A DNA stretch of 17,610 nucleotides from positions 1 through 17,610 of the forward strand of contig CAKSZM010000033.1 in the NCBI GenBank assembly GCA_934525735.1, in the 5' to 3' direction. The first letter of the stretch is position 1; each line of letters starts with the position of its first letter. The notes beneath the pieces were generated by a model. It saw nothing but the letters and a program-made list of their open reading frames with translations, was not told the origin of the DNA and searched no databases. This stretch comes from an uncultured Faecalibacterium sp. GTDB taxonomy: Bacteria > Bacillota > Clostridia > Oscillospirales > Ruminococcaceae. Position numbers and translations under genes: made by a program. Shown in pieces: positions 1-7,619 of this stretch.

Positions 1-14
1 TGGAGCTTTTTTCG
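1..14 (+). terminator. Possible 3' tail of an upstream terminator, cut by the window edge
   Basis: The window opens with a GGAGC stretch running into six T residues (7-12). This would fit the descending arm and U-tract of a Rho-independent terminator whose stem lies outside the window. Only the tail is visible, so this is an inference. Confidence 0.25.
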
Positions 15-25
15 TTCCTGACCTC

Positions 26-54
26 TTGCATCCGGGCACCGGGTGCGGTATCCT
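26..54 (+). promoter_or_regulatory. Weak candidate promoter for the SNF2-dipeptidase-hydrolase-permease operon
   Basis: TTGCAT (26-31) and TATCCT (49-54) are 17 bases apart, and a second AT-rich box TATAAG lies at 55-60. The matches to sigma-70 consensus are partial. It is the only promoter-like pair seen between the left edge and the start codon at 102, so the true promoter may also lie outside the window. Confidence 0.3.
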
Positions 55-101
55 TATAAGATAAGAAGGTTTTCACCAGCGAACCGGGGGAGGGGACAGC
101 C

Positions 102-3100
102 ATGGACGCAGACGAGATCCGCATTCTGTTGGGAGACAACATTTTTGAGCGCGCAAAAAAGTACCGCAAGCGCATCCAGCAGAGCACCTGCACCACCAAC
201 GAGGACGGCGTGCGCCATCTCTCGGCCATGGTGCTGGGCAGCGGCGGAAGCTGCTATTATACACAGGCATGGCTGCGGGAAAACGGCAGCTTCGTCAGCG
301 CGTCCTGCAGCTGCCCCTACAACCAGAACGGCGACGGCACTTACTGCAAGCACATCGGTGCCCTGCTGCTGGAAGATGCCGCCCAAAATGGAGAAGGCAC
401 ACCCCCGAAAAAGCTGGACGAGATCGCGGGCGTGGTGCGCGGAGCAGGCAATCTGCCGCCCGAGCCTACCCGGAAGGACAGCTACGCTTCCGGGCTGGAA
501 ATGCTCTTCGGCCGCAAATGGCACGGCGATGCCCCCGCCACCGACTACGAAGCCCGCAAGCTTCTGGAGACCTACAAAGAAGCTGCGCTGGAAGACCTCG
601 GCGGCGCGGACGCGCCGCAGCGCACCGGCTTTGCCCGGCTGGAACCGGAGCTGACCCTGCTCCCCGATACCCTGCCGTGGCTGCGGCTGCGCATCTCGGA
701 CGGCGGACGACAGTATGTGGTCAAGAGTATCCCGAATCTGCTGGAAGCTGTTGAGCACGGCAAGACAGTCAGCTACGGCAAGGCGCTGGCCTTTGTGCAC
801 CGGTGGGATGCATTCGACCCGGAAGCACAGCAGCTTTTGCAGCTGCTGCGCCGTCAGGTGAGCGCGAAGCAGAGTCTTGACCGGGAGGCTGTGCGGGTGT
901 ACGGCGGAGCCGAGCGCGGCCCGGCGGGCGGCATGGGGCTGACCGGCGAAATTTTTGACGCGCTGGTGCAGATGTATGAGCATACCGGATTTTTGGGCGG
1001 GTACGAACTGCGGGAAGGCCTGCCCACGGTCACCATCGCGGTGGAGCGCCGCCGGGGCGGCGTGCAGGTGGAGGGCGACCCGGCTCTTTGCAGCGTGCAG
1101 GGGTTGGACTACGACTATCTGTTCACAGAAGATACCCTCTGGCGGCTGCAGCGGCCCGGGTGTGAGCGGATCTTGCCGGCGCTGCAGGCACTGAGCGGAA
1201 AAAGCCTGTTCTTCACCAGCGCGGACGCATCGGCGTTCTGCAGCTATGTGCTGCCGGAGCTGGGCGGTAAGCTGAACATCGTGGACCCGGACCGGCTGCT
1301 GCTGAACCAGATCCCGCTGGAACCGGTGGTGCAGTTCTATCTGGATGCGCCGGACAACACCCGCATCGAGGCCCATGCCGAGTTCCTTTACGGTGAGGAC
1401 CGTGTCACGCCTTTTGGCCCGGCGCCGGCGGGCCTGCTGCGGGACGTCCGGGCCGAGAGCCGCGCCCGGAAGCTGCTGTCCGCGTATCTGCAGCCCGGCG
1501 TGGACGGCAACCCGGACGTATACGGCACCGCTAACGAAGAGGAAATTTATCAGCTGCTGGAAGAGGGCATCCCGGCGTTGATGGCCGAGGGCGAAGTCTA
1601 CCTGACCGATGCCTTCCGCAATCTGCAGGCAGCGCCGCCCCGCATCACGGTGGGGGTCTCGGTGCACGGCAGCGTGCTGGATCTGGAAGTGGACACCGGC
1701 GAATTTCCGGTGGGCGAGCTGAAGGAGCTGCTGAAGTCCCTGCATCAGAAAAAACGCTACCACCGCCTGCGGGACGGACGTCTGCTGCGGCTGGACAACA
1801 GTCTGGAAGGACTGGACGAGCTGAACGATACGCTGGAACTTTCGGATGCAAAGCTGAAAAACGGCCATGCCGAACTGCCGCTCTACCGTGCCCCCAGCCT
1901 GGACTGGGCGCTTTCGGGGCAGAACAGCCTGCGCTTCAACCGGGACGATGCGTTCCGGCGCATCAGCCGCAGTTTCCACGCCGTGAAGGACAGCGAATAT
2001 ACCCCGCCGGGATCCCTGTACAGCATCCTGCGCAAATACCAGCGGGACGGCTACCGCTGGCTGCGCACGCTGGACGGCTACGGCATGGGCGGCATCCTTG
2101 CCGACGACATGGGTCTGGGCAAGACGGTGCAGGTGCTGAGCTACCTGCTGGCCATGAAAGAGGGCGGACAGGCGCTGCCCAGCCTCATCGTCTGCCCGGC
2201 TTCGCTGGTGCTCAACTGGCAGGAAGAATGCAAAAAATTCACCCCGCAGCTTGCCTGCATCGCGGTGGACGGCGACGCCGCCCGCCGCGCCGAGCTGGCA
2301 AAGCAGTGGGTGGATGCCGACCTTGTCGTCACCAGCTACGACCTGCTGCGCCGGGATGAGGAACTTTACAAGGAACAGCAGTTTTACGCCTGCATTCTGG
2401 ACGAGGCGCAGGCCATCAAGAACCACACCACCCAGAAGTATAAGGCAGTCTGCGGGGTGAACAGCAAGGTGCGTTTTGCCCTCACCGGCACCCCGGTGGA
2501 GAACCGTCTGGGCGAATTGTGGAGCATTTTCTCCTTCCTGATGCCGGGCTATCTGCCGCCCTACCGCACCTTCTGCGCCCGGTTCGAAAAGCCCATCGTG
2601 CAGGAGAACGACAAGGACGCTCTGCGGCGGCTGAACCAGCTCACCGGGCCGTTCATCCTGCGGCGCATGAAATCCGAGGTGCTGAAGGAACTGCCGCCCA
2701 AGACCGAGAACATCCACCGCATTGAGCTGGACACCGACCAGCGCAAGCTCTACCTTGCCGCCGTGGTGGATGCCCGCGAAAAGCTGCGGGCAGCAAAACC
2801 TGAGGACAAGATGGCGGTGTTTGCGGTGCTCATGCGCCTGCGGGAGATCTGCTGCGACCCGCGCCTTGTGGCGGACAACTGGGAGGGCGGAAGCGCCAAG
2901 CTGGAAGCCTGCATGGAGCTGGTGACGGCTGCCGTGGAAGGCGGCCACCGCATCCTGCTGTTCAGCCAGTTCACCTCCATGCTGGAGCTGCTGGCCAAGC
3001 GGCTGGACGAAGCGGGCATGAGCCACTTTACCCTGCAGGGTTCCACACCCAAGCCCGTGCGCGCCGAGCTGGTGCGCCGGTTCAACAGCGGGGAAGCGGA

Positions 3101-3407
3101 TGTGTTCCTCATTTCGCTGCGGGCGGGCGGCACCGGATTGAACCTGACGGCGGCGGATATCGTCATCCACTACGACCCGTGGTGGAACGTGGCAGCGCAG
3201 AATCAGGCCACCGACCGCGCCTACCGCATCGGCCAGCAGAACCCGGTGCAGGTGTACAAGCTCATCGCACAGGACACCATCGAGGAAAAGATCGTGGAGC
3301 TGCAGCAGGCAAAACAGGACCTTGCCGAGACGGTCACAGGCTCCGCCGACGGGGCCATCCTCTCCATGAAGCCGGAAGAACTGCTGCATCTGCTGGAAAC
3401 ACAATAA
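102..3407 (+). CDS. SNF2-family DEAD/DEAH ATPase with N-terminal SWIM zinc finger (YwqA-like)
   Basis: A 1101-residue superfamily 2 translocase, expected to use ATP hydrolysis to move on DNA or remodel protein-DNA complexes in the cytoplasm. Residues 69-84 hold a SWIM zinc finger (C69, C71, C82, H84), usually a DNA or protein contact. The middle (about 150-620) fits the bacterial SNF2-associated region. The ATPase lobe starts near 640: Walker A DMGLGKT (669-675), DEAQ box (767-770) and LTGTPVEN motif III. The second lobe carries GGTGLNL and the arginine-finger motif DRAYRIGQ (1038-1045), so both lobes look intact. The ATG at 102 follows a purine-rich GGGGGAGGGG site (86-95). The dipeptidase begins 13 bases after its stop, so it probably heads a four-gene transcript. 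The order SWIM then SNF2 matches Bacillus YwqA; the cellular substrate is unknown. An open antisense frame across the whole gene is a GC-composition shadow. Confidence 0.93.
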   Translation: MDADEIRILLGDNIFERAKKYRKRIQQSTCTTNEDGVRHLSAMVLGSGGSCYYTQAWLRENGSFVSASCSCPYNQNGDGTYCKHIGALLLEDAAQNGEGTPPKKLDEIAGVVRGAGNLPPEPTRKDSYASGLEMLFGRKWHGDAPATDYEARKLLETYKEAALEDLGGADAPQRTGFARLEPELTLLPDTLPWLRLRISDGGRQYVVKSIPNLLEAVEHGKTVSYGKALAFVHRWDAFDPEAQQLLQLLRRQVSAKQSLDREAVRVYGGAERGPAGGMGLTGEIFDALVQMYEHTGFLGGYELREGLPTVTIAVERRRGGVQVEGDPALCSVQGLDYDYLFTEDTLWRLQRPGCERILPALQALSGKSLFFTSADASAFCSYVLPELGGKLNIVDPDRLLLNQIPLEPVVQFYLDAPDNTRIEAHAEFLYGEDRVTPFGPAPAGLLRDVRAESRARKLLSAYLQPGVDGNPDVYGTANEEEIYQLLEEGIPALMAEGEVYLTDAFRNLQAAPPRITVGVSVHGSVLDLEVDTGEFPVGELKELLKSLHQKKRYHRLRDGRLLRLDNSLEGLDELNDTLELSDAKLKNGHAELPLYRAPSLDWALSGQNSLRFNRDDAFRRISRSFHAVKDSEYTPPGSLYSILRKYQRDGYRWLRTLDGYGMGGILADDMGLGKTVQVLSYLLAMKEGGQALPSLIVCPASLVLNWQEECKKFTPQLACIAVDGDAARRAELAKQWVDADLVVTSYDLLRRDEELYKEQQFYACILDEAQAIKNHTTQKYKAVCGVNSKVRFALTGTPVENRLGELWSIFSFLMPGYLPPYRTFCARFEKPIVQENDKDALRRLNQLTGPFILRRMKSEVLKELPPKTENIHRIELDTDQRKLYLAAVVDAREKLRAAKPEDKMAVFAVLMRLREICCDPRLVADNWEGGSAKLEACMELVTAAVEGGHRILLFSQFTSMLELLAKRLDEAGMSHFTLQGSTPKPVRAELVRRFNSGEADVFLISLRAGGTGLNLTAADIVIHYDPWWNVAAQNQATDRAYRIGQQNPVQVYKLIAQDTIEEKIVELQQAKQDLAETVTGSADGAILSMKPEELLHLLETQ

Positions 3408-3420
3408 AGGGGGATTTTGT

Positions 3421-4410
3421 ATGAAAGTCTGGGATCTGCACTGTGATACCCTCAGCGAGCTGCGAAAAGCGGAAAACGCAGGCAAACCGAAGCGCTTTTT
3501 GCACAACGATCTGCATATTGATCTTGAAAAATTACAGAAAGGCGATTACATGCTGCAGTGCTTTGCGGCATTCATGAATCTGGGCGACGAAACGCCCGGC
3601 GCGGACCCGTTGGTGACGGCGCTGGAAGAAATCGACCAGTTCAAGCGCATCATGGCGGCGTATCCGGATGCCATTGCCCCGGTGTACACGGCGGCGGACA
3701 TCCGCAAGAATGCCGCAGCCGGAAAGATCAGCGGAATGCTGACCATTGAAGAAGGTGCCTGCTGCAAGGGCAGTCTCGGCGTGCTGCGCCGGATGTATGA
3801 GCTGGGCGCGCGCATGATGACCCTGACCTGGAACCACGAAAACGAGCTTGCCAGCCCGCAGCGGAACGCAGGCGGCGTGCTGGTGCCGCAGACCGAAAAG
3901 GGACTGACCGAAACCGGCTTTGCCTTCCTCGCCGAGATGGAGCGCCTGCACATGATCGTGGACGTGAGCCATCTTTCGGATAAAGGGTTCTGGGATATCG
4001 TGGAGCACGGCACCCGCCCCTTTGCGGCCAGCCACTCCAACTGCCGGGCACTGGCACCCCACACCCGCAACCTGACCGACGAGATGATCCGCGCCCTTGC
4101 GGAAAAAGGCGGCATTGCGGGGCTGAACTACTACGCGCCTTTCCTCGATGCCGACCCCACCCGCCCGGAACGCTGCCGCAGCACCGTGGAGCTGATCGCC
4201 AAACACGCCGCCCACTATAAACAGCTGGGCGGTGCGCAGATGATCGCCCTTGGCAGCGACTTTGACGGCATCGACGGCCCGCACCAGCTGGAAAATGCAT
4301 CCTTCCTGCCCATGCTGGCCGATGCCCTGCGCAAAGAGGGCTTTACCGAGGACGAGGTGGAAGGCATCTATTTCCGCAACGCCATGCGATTCTTTGAGGA
4401 AAATTTGTAA
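3421..4410 (+). CDS. Membrane/renal-type dipeptidase, peptidase family M19
   Basis: A 329-residue zinc dipeptidase of the amidohydrolase fold. The binuclear metal ligands known from renal dipeptidase can be placed: H7 and D9 in DLHCD, the bridging glutamate E111 in TIEEGA, H184 in VDVSHLS, H205 in ASHSNCR, and D280 in GSDFDG. Family members cleave many dipeptides, including Cys-Gly and L-D dipeptides; which substrate applies here cannot be read from sequence. There is no signal peptide or membrane anchor, so it should be cytoplasmic, unlike the mammalian GPI-anchored form. The start is preceded by AAGGGGG at 3407-3413. It sits 13 bases after the SNF2 gene and 22 bases before the serine hydrolase, all plus strand, suggesting co-transcription. 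Length and motif order are normal for the family. Confidence 0.93.
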   Translation: MKVWDLHCDTLSELRKAENAGKPKRFLHNDLHIDLEKLQKGDYMLQCFAAFMNLGDETPGADPLVTALEEIDQFKRIMAAYPDAIAPVYTAADIRKNAAAGKISGMLTIEEGACCKGSLGVLRRMYELGARMMTLTWNHENELASPQRNAGGVLVPQTEKGLTETGFAFLAEMERLHMIVDVSHLSDKGFWDIVEHGTRPFAASHSNCRALAPHTRNLTDEMIRALAEKGGIAGLNYYAPFLDADPTRPERCRSTVELIAKHAAHYKQLGGAQMIALGSDFDGIDGPHQLENASFLPMLADALRKEGFTEDEVEGIYFRNAMRFFEENL

Positions 4411-4432
4411 TATTAACGGAGAAATTGCCGAT

Positions 4433-5284
4433 ATGGATCAGAATATGACGCTGGAAAAGCGCATCGCCGCCGAGCTGTACTGCTATCAGGGCAGGATGAG
4501 TGTCTTTGCGGACGACCTGCAGGGGCACACCGTAGAGATCGGCGCGGATGAGGAATTTGAAACGGCTTCCACCATCAAGGCGTTCATTCTGGCTGCGCTG
4601 TACCTGCAGGCGCAGCGGGGCAAAGCGGATCTTGACGAAGAGATCGCCTACGAACAGAGCCAGTTCGTGGACGGCAGCGGCATGCTGCGTGCCCTGGGCG
4701 TGGGCGCAAAGCTGAAGGTACGGGATACCGCCACCATGATGATCATCTGCTCGGACAACATCGCCACCAATATGATCATCGATTATCTGGGGCTGGACAC
4801 CATCAACGCCTGCATCCGGGAGCTGGGCTTTGCACACACCGTGCTGCACAACCCGCTCCACTTCGACCGCTACCGGAAGCTGGGCACCACGACGCCCCGG
4901 GACTATGCGGCGCTGTTTGCCCGCATCGCAAAGGGGCGGCTCGTCAGCCCGGAGGCCAGCGCTGCAATGCTCGCCATCCTGCGCCAGCAGCACTACAACA
5001 CCATGCTGACCCACGATTTCCCGCAGTATTATCTGGACTGCGAGGAGACCGGTGCCCCGGAACTGATCTGGGTGGCCAGCAAAAGCGGCAGCATGAACGC
5101 CTGCCGCAACGACGGCGGCATCGTGCACACGCCCTACGGGGAGTATGTCATCGTGCTGATGAACAAGGATTTTCACGATATCATCGAGTATAACGAGCAC
5201 CCGGCCATGGTCTACGGTGCGCGGGTCTCGCGGATGATATTGGATCAGATACTTGCCTGCGAAGGAAAACTTTATCTGGACTGA
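4433..5284 (+). CDS. Class A beta-lactamase-fold serine hydrolase, probably cytoplasmic and not a true beta-lactamase
   Basis: A 283-residue protein with the three signature motifs of the penicillin-recognising superfamily: S46-x-x-K49 (STIK), S107-D108-N109, and K217-S218-G219. Their spacing (61 and 110 residues) closely follows class A beta-lactamases. A TTPRD segment, also typical of class A, follows the place where the omega loop should be. The ExxLN motif with the deacylating glutamate is not seen between the SDN and TTP motifs, so efficient beta-lactam hydrolysis is doubtful. No signal peptide or lipobox is visible. The ATG at 4433 is chosen because GGAG (4418-4421) lies upstream and the dipeptidase stop is at 4410; the frame is open further upstream inside the dipeptidase gene, which is overlap shadow. 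It may act as an esterase, amidase or peptidase on a small acyl substrate. Its place between a dipeptidase and a permease hints at peptide or cell-wall fragment metabolism, which is inference. Confidence 0.85.
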   Translation: MDQNMTLEKRIAAELYCYQGRMSVFADDLQGHTVEIGADEEFETASTIKAFILAALYLQAQRGKADLDEEIAYEQSQFVDGSGMLRALGVGAKLKVRDTATMMIICSDNIATNMIIDYLGLDTINACIRELGFAHTVLHNPLHFDRYRKLGTTTPRDYAALFARIAKGRLVSPEASAAMLAILRQQHYNTMLTHDFPQYYLDCEETGAPELIWVASKSGSMNACRNDGGIVHTPYGEYVIVLMNKDFHDIIEYNEHPAMVYGARVSRMILDQILACEGKLYLD

Positions 5285-5305
5285 ACGTAAAATACAGAGG
5301 GAATT

Positions 5306-6085
5306 ATGACGGAAGGTATATCGATTGGGGGACCGATGCTGCTGTTTCTGATGGCAATGACCGGTTTTGCAGGTTTTGTGGACTCGGCAGCCGGTGGCGG
5401 CGGTCTGATCAGTCTGCCGGCGTACCTGTTCAGCGGGATGCCGGTACATCTGGCCTACGGAACCAACAAGCTCAGCGCGGCCTGCGGCACGACCTTTGCA
5501 ACGGCAAACTTTTTCCGCAGCGGTGCCATGAATGTCCCGGTAGGGCTTCTGGCGGCAGCGGGCAGTTTTGCCGGGAGCGCACTGGGTGCGCATATCGTGC
5601 TGCTGATCTCGGATAAAGCGCTGCGCACAATGATGTTCGTCATCCTGCCGGTGGCAGCGGTGGTGATCCTGTGGCGGCGCAAGCTGCCGGACGAGAACCG
5701 GGACGACGGCTTGTTCACCCCGCGCAAAGCGGCGCTGGCGCTGGCCATCGGCCTTGGCATCGGCCTGTACGACGGACTGTTCGGCCCGGGCACGGGCACC
5801 TTTGCCATCATCGCCTTTACCGCGCTGATGGGTTTTGATCTGCGCACGGCGGGCGGCAATGCCAAGGTGCTGAACCTTGCCAGCAACTACGCCAGTCTCA
5901 TCACCTATCTGCTAGGCGGCATGGTGGTGTTTTCGGTGGGGATTCCCTGCGCGATCAGCGGCATTGCAGGCAACCTGCTGGGGTCGCACTTTGCGCTCAA
6001 AAAGGGCGCGGGCTTCATCCGCCCCATGATGCTGGCGGTGCTGGTGCTTTTGCTGGGCAAGCTGCTCTCGGACGCGGTGCTGTGA
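5306..6085 (+). CDS. TSUP-family permease (TauE/SafE sulfite exporter-like)
   Basis: A 259-residue polytopic membrane protein with about seven or eight hydrophobic segments. It shows the internal duplication typical of TSUP/TauE/SafE transporters: a first glycine-rich unit near residues 20-60 (GFVDSAAGGGG, then GTNKLSA) and a second near 150-195 (GLYDGLFGPGTG, then GGNAKVLNLASN). The family moves sulfite, sulfoacetate, taurine-related and other organic anions; the cargo here is unknown. The ATG at 5306 follows a GAGGGAA site. It is the last gene of the four-gene plus-strand run, 21 bases after the serine hydrolase, and a bidirectional terminator starts 8 bases after its stop. A sulfur anion would fit with a dipeptidase able to release cysteine from Cys-Gly, but that link is speculation. 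Confidence 0.9.
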   Translation: MTEGISIGGPMLLFLMAMTGFAGFVDSAAGGGGLISLPAYLFSGMPVHLAYGTNKLSAACGTTFATANFFRSGAMNVPVGLLAAAGSFAGSALGAHIVLLISDKALRTMMFVILPVAAVVILWRRKLPDENRDDGLFTPRKAALALAIGLGIGLYDGLFGPGTGTFAIIAFTALMGFDLRTAGGNAKVLNLASNYASLITYLLGGMVVFSVGIPCAISGIAGNLLGSHFALKKGAGFIRPMMLAVLVLLLGKLLSDAVL

Positions 6086-6092
6086 AACGCAA

Positions 6093-6124
6093 AAACGCCC
6101 TGTGCGGGAAAGCACAGGGCGTTT
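6093..6124. terminator. Bidirectional Rho-independent terminator between the permease gene and degV
   Basis: A perfect 13-bp stem (6093-6105 with 6112-6124) encloses a GGGAAA loop. The arms begin and end in AAA/TTT, so the hairpin can stop transcription from both strands. It lies between the convergent stops at 6085 and 6137. Confidence 0.9.
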
Positions 6125-6136
6125 CGTACGGATAGC

Positions 6137-6994
6137 TTAGTTGAGGGAGAGGTCTTTGTCAAAGAACGCAAGCCCGAAGGCGCCGGGGCCGGCGTGGGTG
6201 CCGATGACGCAGCCGATCTGCCGCACCAGCGGGGCGGAAAGGTGCAGGTTGTCGCGGAAGTAGTTCTCGATGGGCTGCACCTCGCGGAGATTGGAGGAGT
6301 AACCGGCCAGCGCGGAAAACTCCGGATGGATGCCGCCCAGCTCCTCGATCTTTTTGAACAGAGCCACATATGCGCCGGGCAGGCCGCGGGCCTTGCCGGC
6401 CATGGCCACCTTGCCCTCCTTGATGGTGATGAGCGGCTTGATACCCAGCATCCCGCCGGCCACCGCCACAGCGGCGGGCAGGCGGCCGCCCTTGCGCAGA
6501 TACTTCAGATCGTCGATGGCGGCCACGAGGTGCAGGTGCTCCTTGGCGTGCTCCAGATCGGTGGCGATCTGCACCAGCGTCTTACCGGCATCCCGCAGAT
6601 GCACGGCCAGCCGCACCAGCAGCCCTTCGCCCAGACAGACATTTTCAGAATCCACGAACAGGACGTTGTCCACATTGACAAGGTCGGCGGCCAGCTTTGC
6701 GCACTGGCAGGTGCCGGACAGCTCATGGGACAGGAAGATGCCCAGCACTTCGTCCCCGGCGGAAGCGGCCTGTTGATAGAACTGCTCGAACAGTTCCGGG
6801 CTGGGCTGGCTGGTGGTGGGCAGCTTGCGGCAGCTGCTCAGGATCTCATAGTATTCGCTGGGGGTCATGTCGATGCCGTCCCGCAGGACGGTGCCGTCCT
6901 CCAGCGTCACGTTCAGGGGGATTACGGTCACGCCCAGCTGCGCTGCCTCTTCGGGCAGGATGTCGGACGCGGAATCGGTGAGAATGCGAATCAT
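6137..6994 (-). CDS. DegV family fatty-acid-binding protein
   Basis: A 285-residue DegV protein. Members of this Firmicutes family bind a fatty acid and can serve as FakB subunits that present it to the kinase FakA for phospholipid synthesis. Visible family features are the start ILTDSASD, the TTSQPSP loop (60-66), LSHELSGT (88-95), whose serine contacts the lipid carboxylate in known structures, DSENVCLGEG, LKYLRKGGR, and the C-terminal IGTHAGPGAFG. The start at 6994 is supported by GGAGGTA on the minus strand (7000-7006) and by the family's usual N-terminus; the frame continues open upstream only as a shadow of CPBP and tadA. It is a single-gene unit with its own promoter and a shared terminator. 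FakA is not in this window, so the FakB role is inferred. Confidence 0.93.
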   Translation of the reverse strand: MIRILTDSASDILPEEAAQLGVTVIPLNVTLEDGTVLRDGIDMTPSEYYEILSSCRKLPTTSQPSPELFEQFYQQAASAGDEVLGIFLSHELSGTCQCAKLAADLVNVDNVLFVDSENVCLGEGLLVRLAVHLRDAGKTLVQIATDLEHAKEHLHLVAAIDDLKYLRKGGRLPAAVAVAGGMLGIKPLITIKEGKVAMAGKARGLPGAYVALFKKIEELGGIHPEFSALAGYSSNLREVQPIENYFRDNLHLSAPLVRQIGCVIGTHAGPGAFGLAFFDKDLSLN

Positions 6995-7039
6995 AAAATA
7001 CCTCCGGTTTTCCGGTGAAAAACAGTTTTTGCAAAATAA

Positions 7040-7064
7040 CCGACCGTTTTTTGAAAACGGTCGG
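7040..7064 (-). promoter_or_regulatory. Perfect inverted repeat at the expected 5' end of the degV mRNA
   Basis: CCGACCGTTTT (7040-7050) and its exact complement (7054-7064) flank a 3-base spacer. With the degV -10 box at 7070-7075, transcription should begin near 7063, so the message would start with this 11-bp hairpin. It could protect the 5' end, act as an operator, or attenuate: a short T-rich stretch follows in the minus direction. Confidence 0.6.
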
Positions 7065-7069
7065 GGAAC

Positions 7070-7099
7070 ATTATACCAGAACCGGAAGGGAAAAGTCAA
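7070..7099 (-). promoter_or_regulatory. degV promoter
   Basis: Read on the minus strand, TTGACT (7094-7099) and a perfect TATAAT (7070-7075) are separated by 18 bases. This sits about 75 bases upstream of the degV start. Confidence 0.8.
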
Positions 7100-7138
7100 T
7101 TGCCTGGGATGAATTTGCATCGTCGGAACGCAAAATCC

Positions 7139-7168
7139 TTGCGCGGAAGCGGTTTTGTGTGGTAAGAT
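7139..7168 (+). promoter_or_regulatory. Promoter of the CPBP protease-tadA unit, overlapped by an inverted repeat
   Basis: TTGCGC (7139-7144) and TAAGAT (7163-7168) are 18 bases apart, and TGG just upstream of the -10 gives an extended -10 match. TGTGTGGT (7156-7163) and ACCACACA (7180-7187) form a perfect 8-bp inverted repeat that spans the -10 box and the expected start of transcription, so a repressor site is possible. Confidence 0.6.
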
Positions 7169-7204
7169 AGTGGCCAAAGACCACACAGCGGGGGAGGGCA
7201 GGCC

Positions 7205-7606
7205 ATGGAGCAGAACACGCAGAAGGCAAAAACAGCGGCACTGCTGGCGGCTTTCGGCTGCGCGCTGGCGTACCTGCTGGCCTGCAAACTGCTGGCGGCG
7301 GTGCTGCCTGCCCCTGCGGGCGATGCCCGGGCACTCAGCTTTGCGCATCACTGCGTGCTGGCCCCGGCGGCGGAAGAGCTGGTGTTCCGGGGCGCGGTGC
7401 AGCGTCTGGCGCGGCCTCTTGGCCGGAAAACCGCGGTTTTGCTGCAGGCGGTGCTTTTTGCGCTGCAGCACGGCAGCCCGGCGGCAGCGGCGTGGGCGCT
7501 GGTGTGCGGCCTCGGCCTTGGGTGGCTGGCCGACCGCACCGGGCGCGTCTGGCCCGGGATGCTGCTGCATACACTGAATAATCTGCTGGTTTTGGCGGCA
7601 GGATAA
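7205..7606 (+). CDS. Minimal CPBP-family intramembrane metalloprotease
   Basis: A 133-residue hydrophobic protein carrying all three hallmarks of the CPBP (CAAX protease and bacteriocin-processing, Abi) family: E57-E58-x-x-x-R62 (EELVFR), H89 in FALQH, and H122-x-x-x-N126 (HTLNN). These acidic and histidine residues form the active site inside the membrane in the Rce1-like fold. The protein is much shorter than most family members (commonly 200-300 residues): there is room for only about four helices, with one N-terminal segment before motif 1, yet no motif is lost. The ATG at 7205 follows GGGGGAGGG. The gene has its own extended -10 promoter, and tadA starts 13 bases after its stop. Substrate unknown; relatives process prenylated proteins or peptides, or give bacteriocin immunity. 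Confidence 0.85.
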   Translation: MEQNTQKAKTAALLAAFGCALAYLLACKLLAAVLPAPAGDARALSFAHHCVLAPAAEELVFRGAVQRLARPLGRKTAVLLQAVLFALQHGSPAAAAWALVCGLGLGWLADRTGRVWPGMLLHTLNNLLVLAAG

Positions 7607-7619
7607 ACGAGGAAAAACG

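Noticed and set aside
54..3506. 1150-codon open frame on the minus strand across the SNF2 gene
   Set aside because: It mirrors a clearly coding gene with full SNF2 motifs. Its His/Gln/Val-rich translation has no family features; long antisense frames are common in GC-rich genes.
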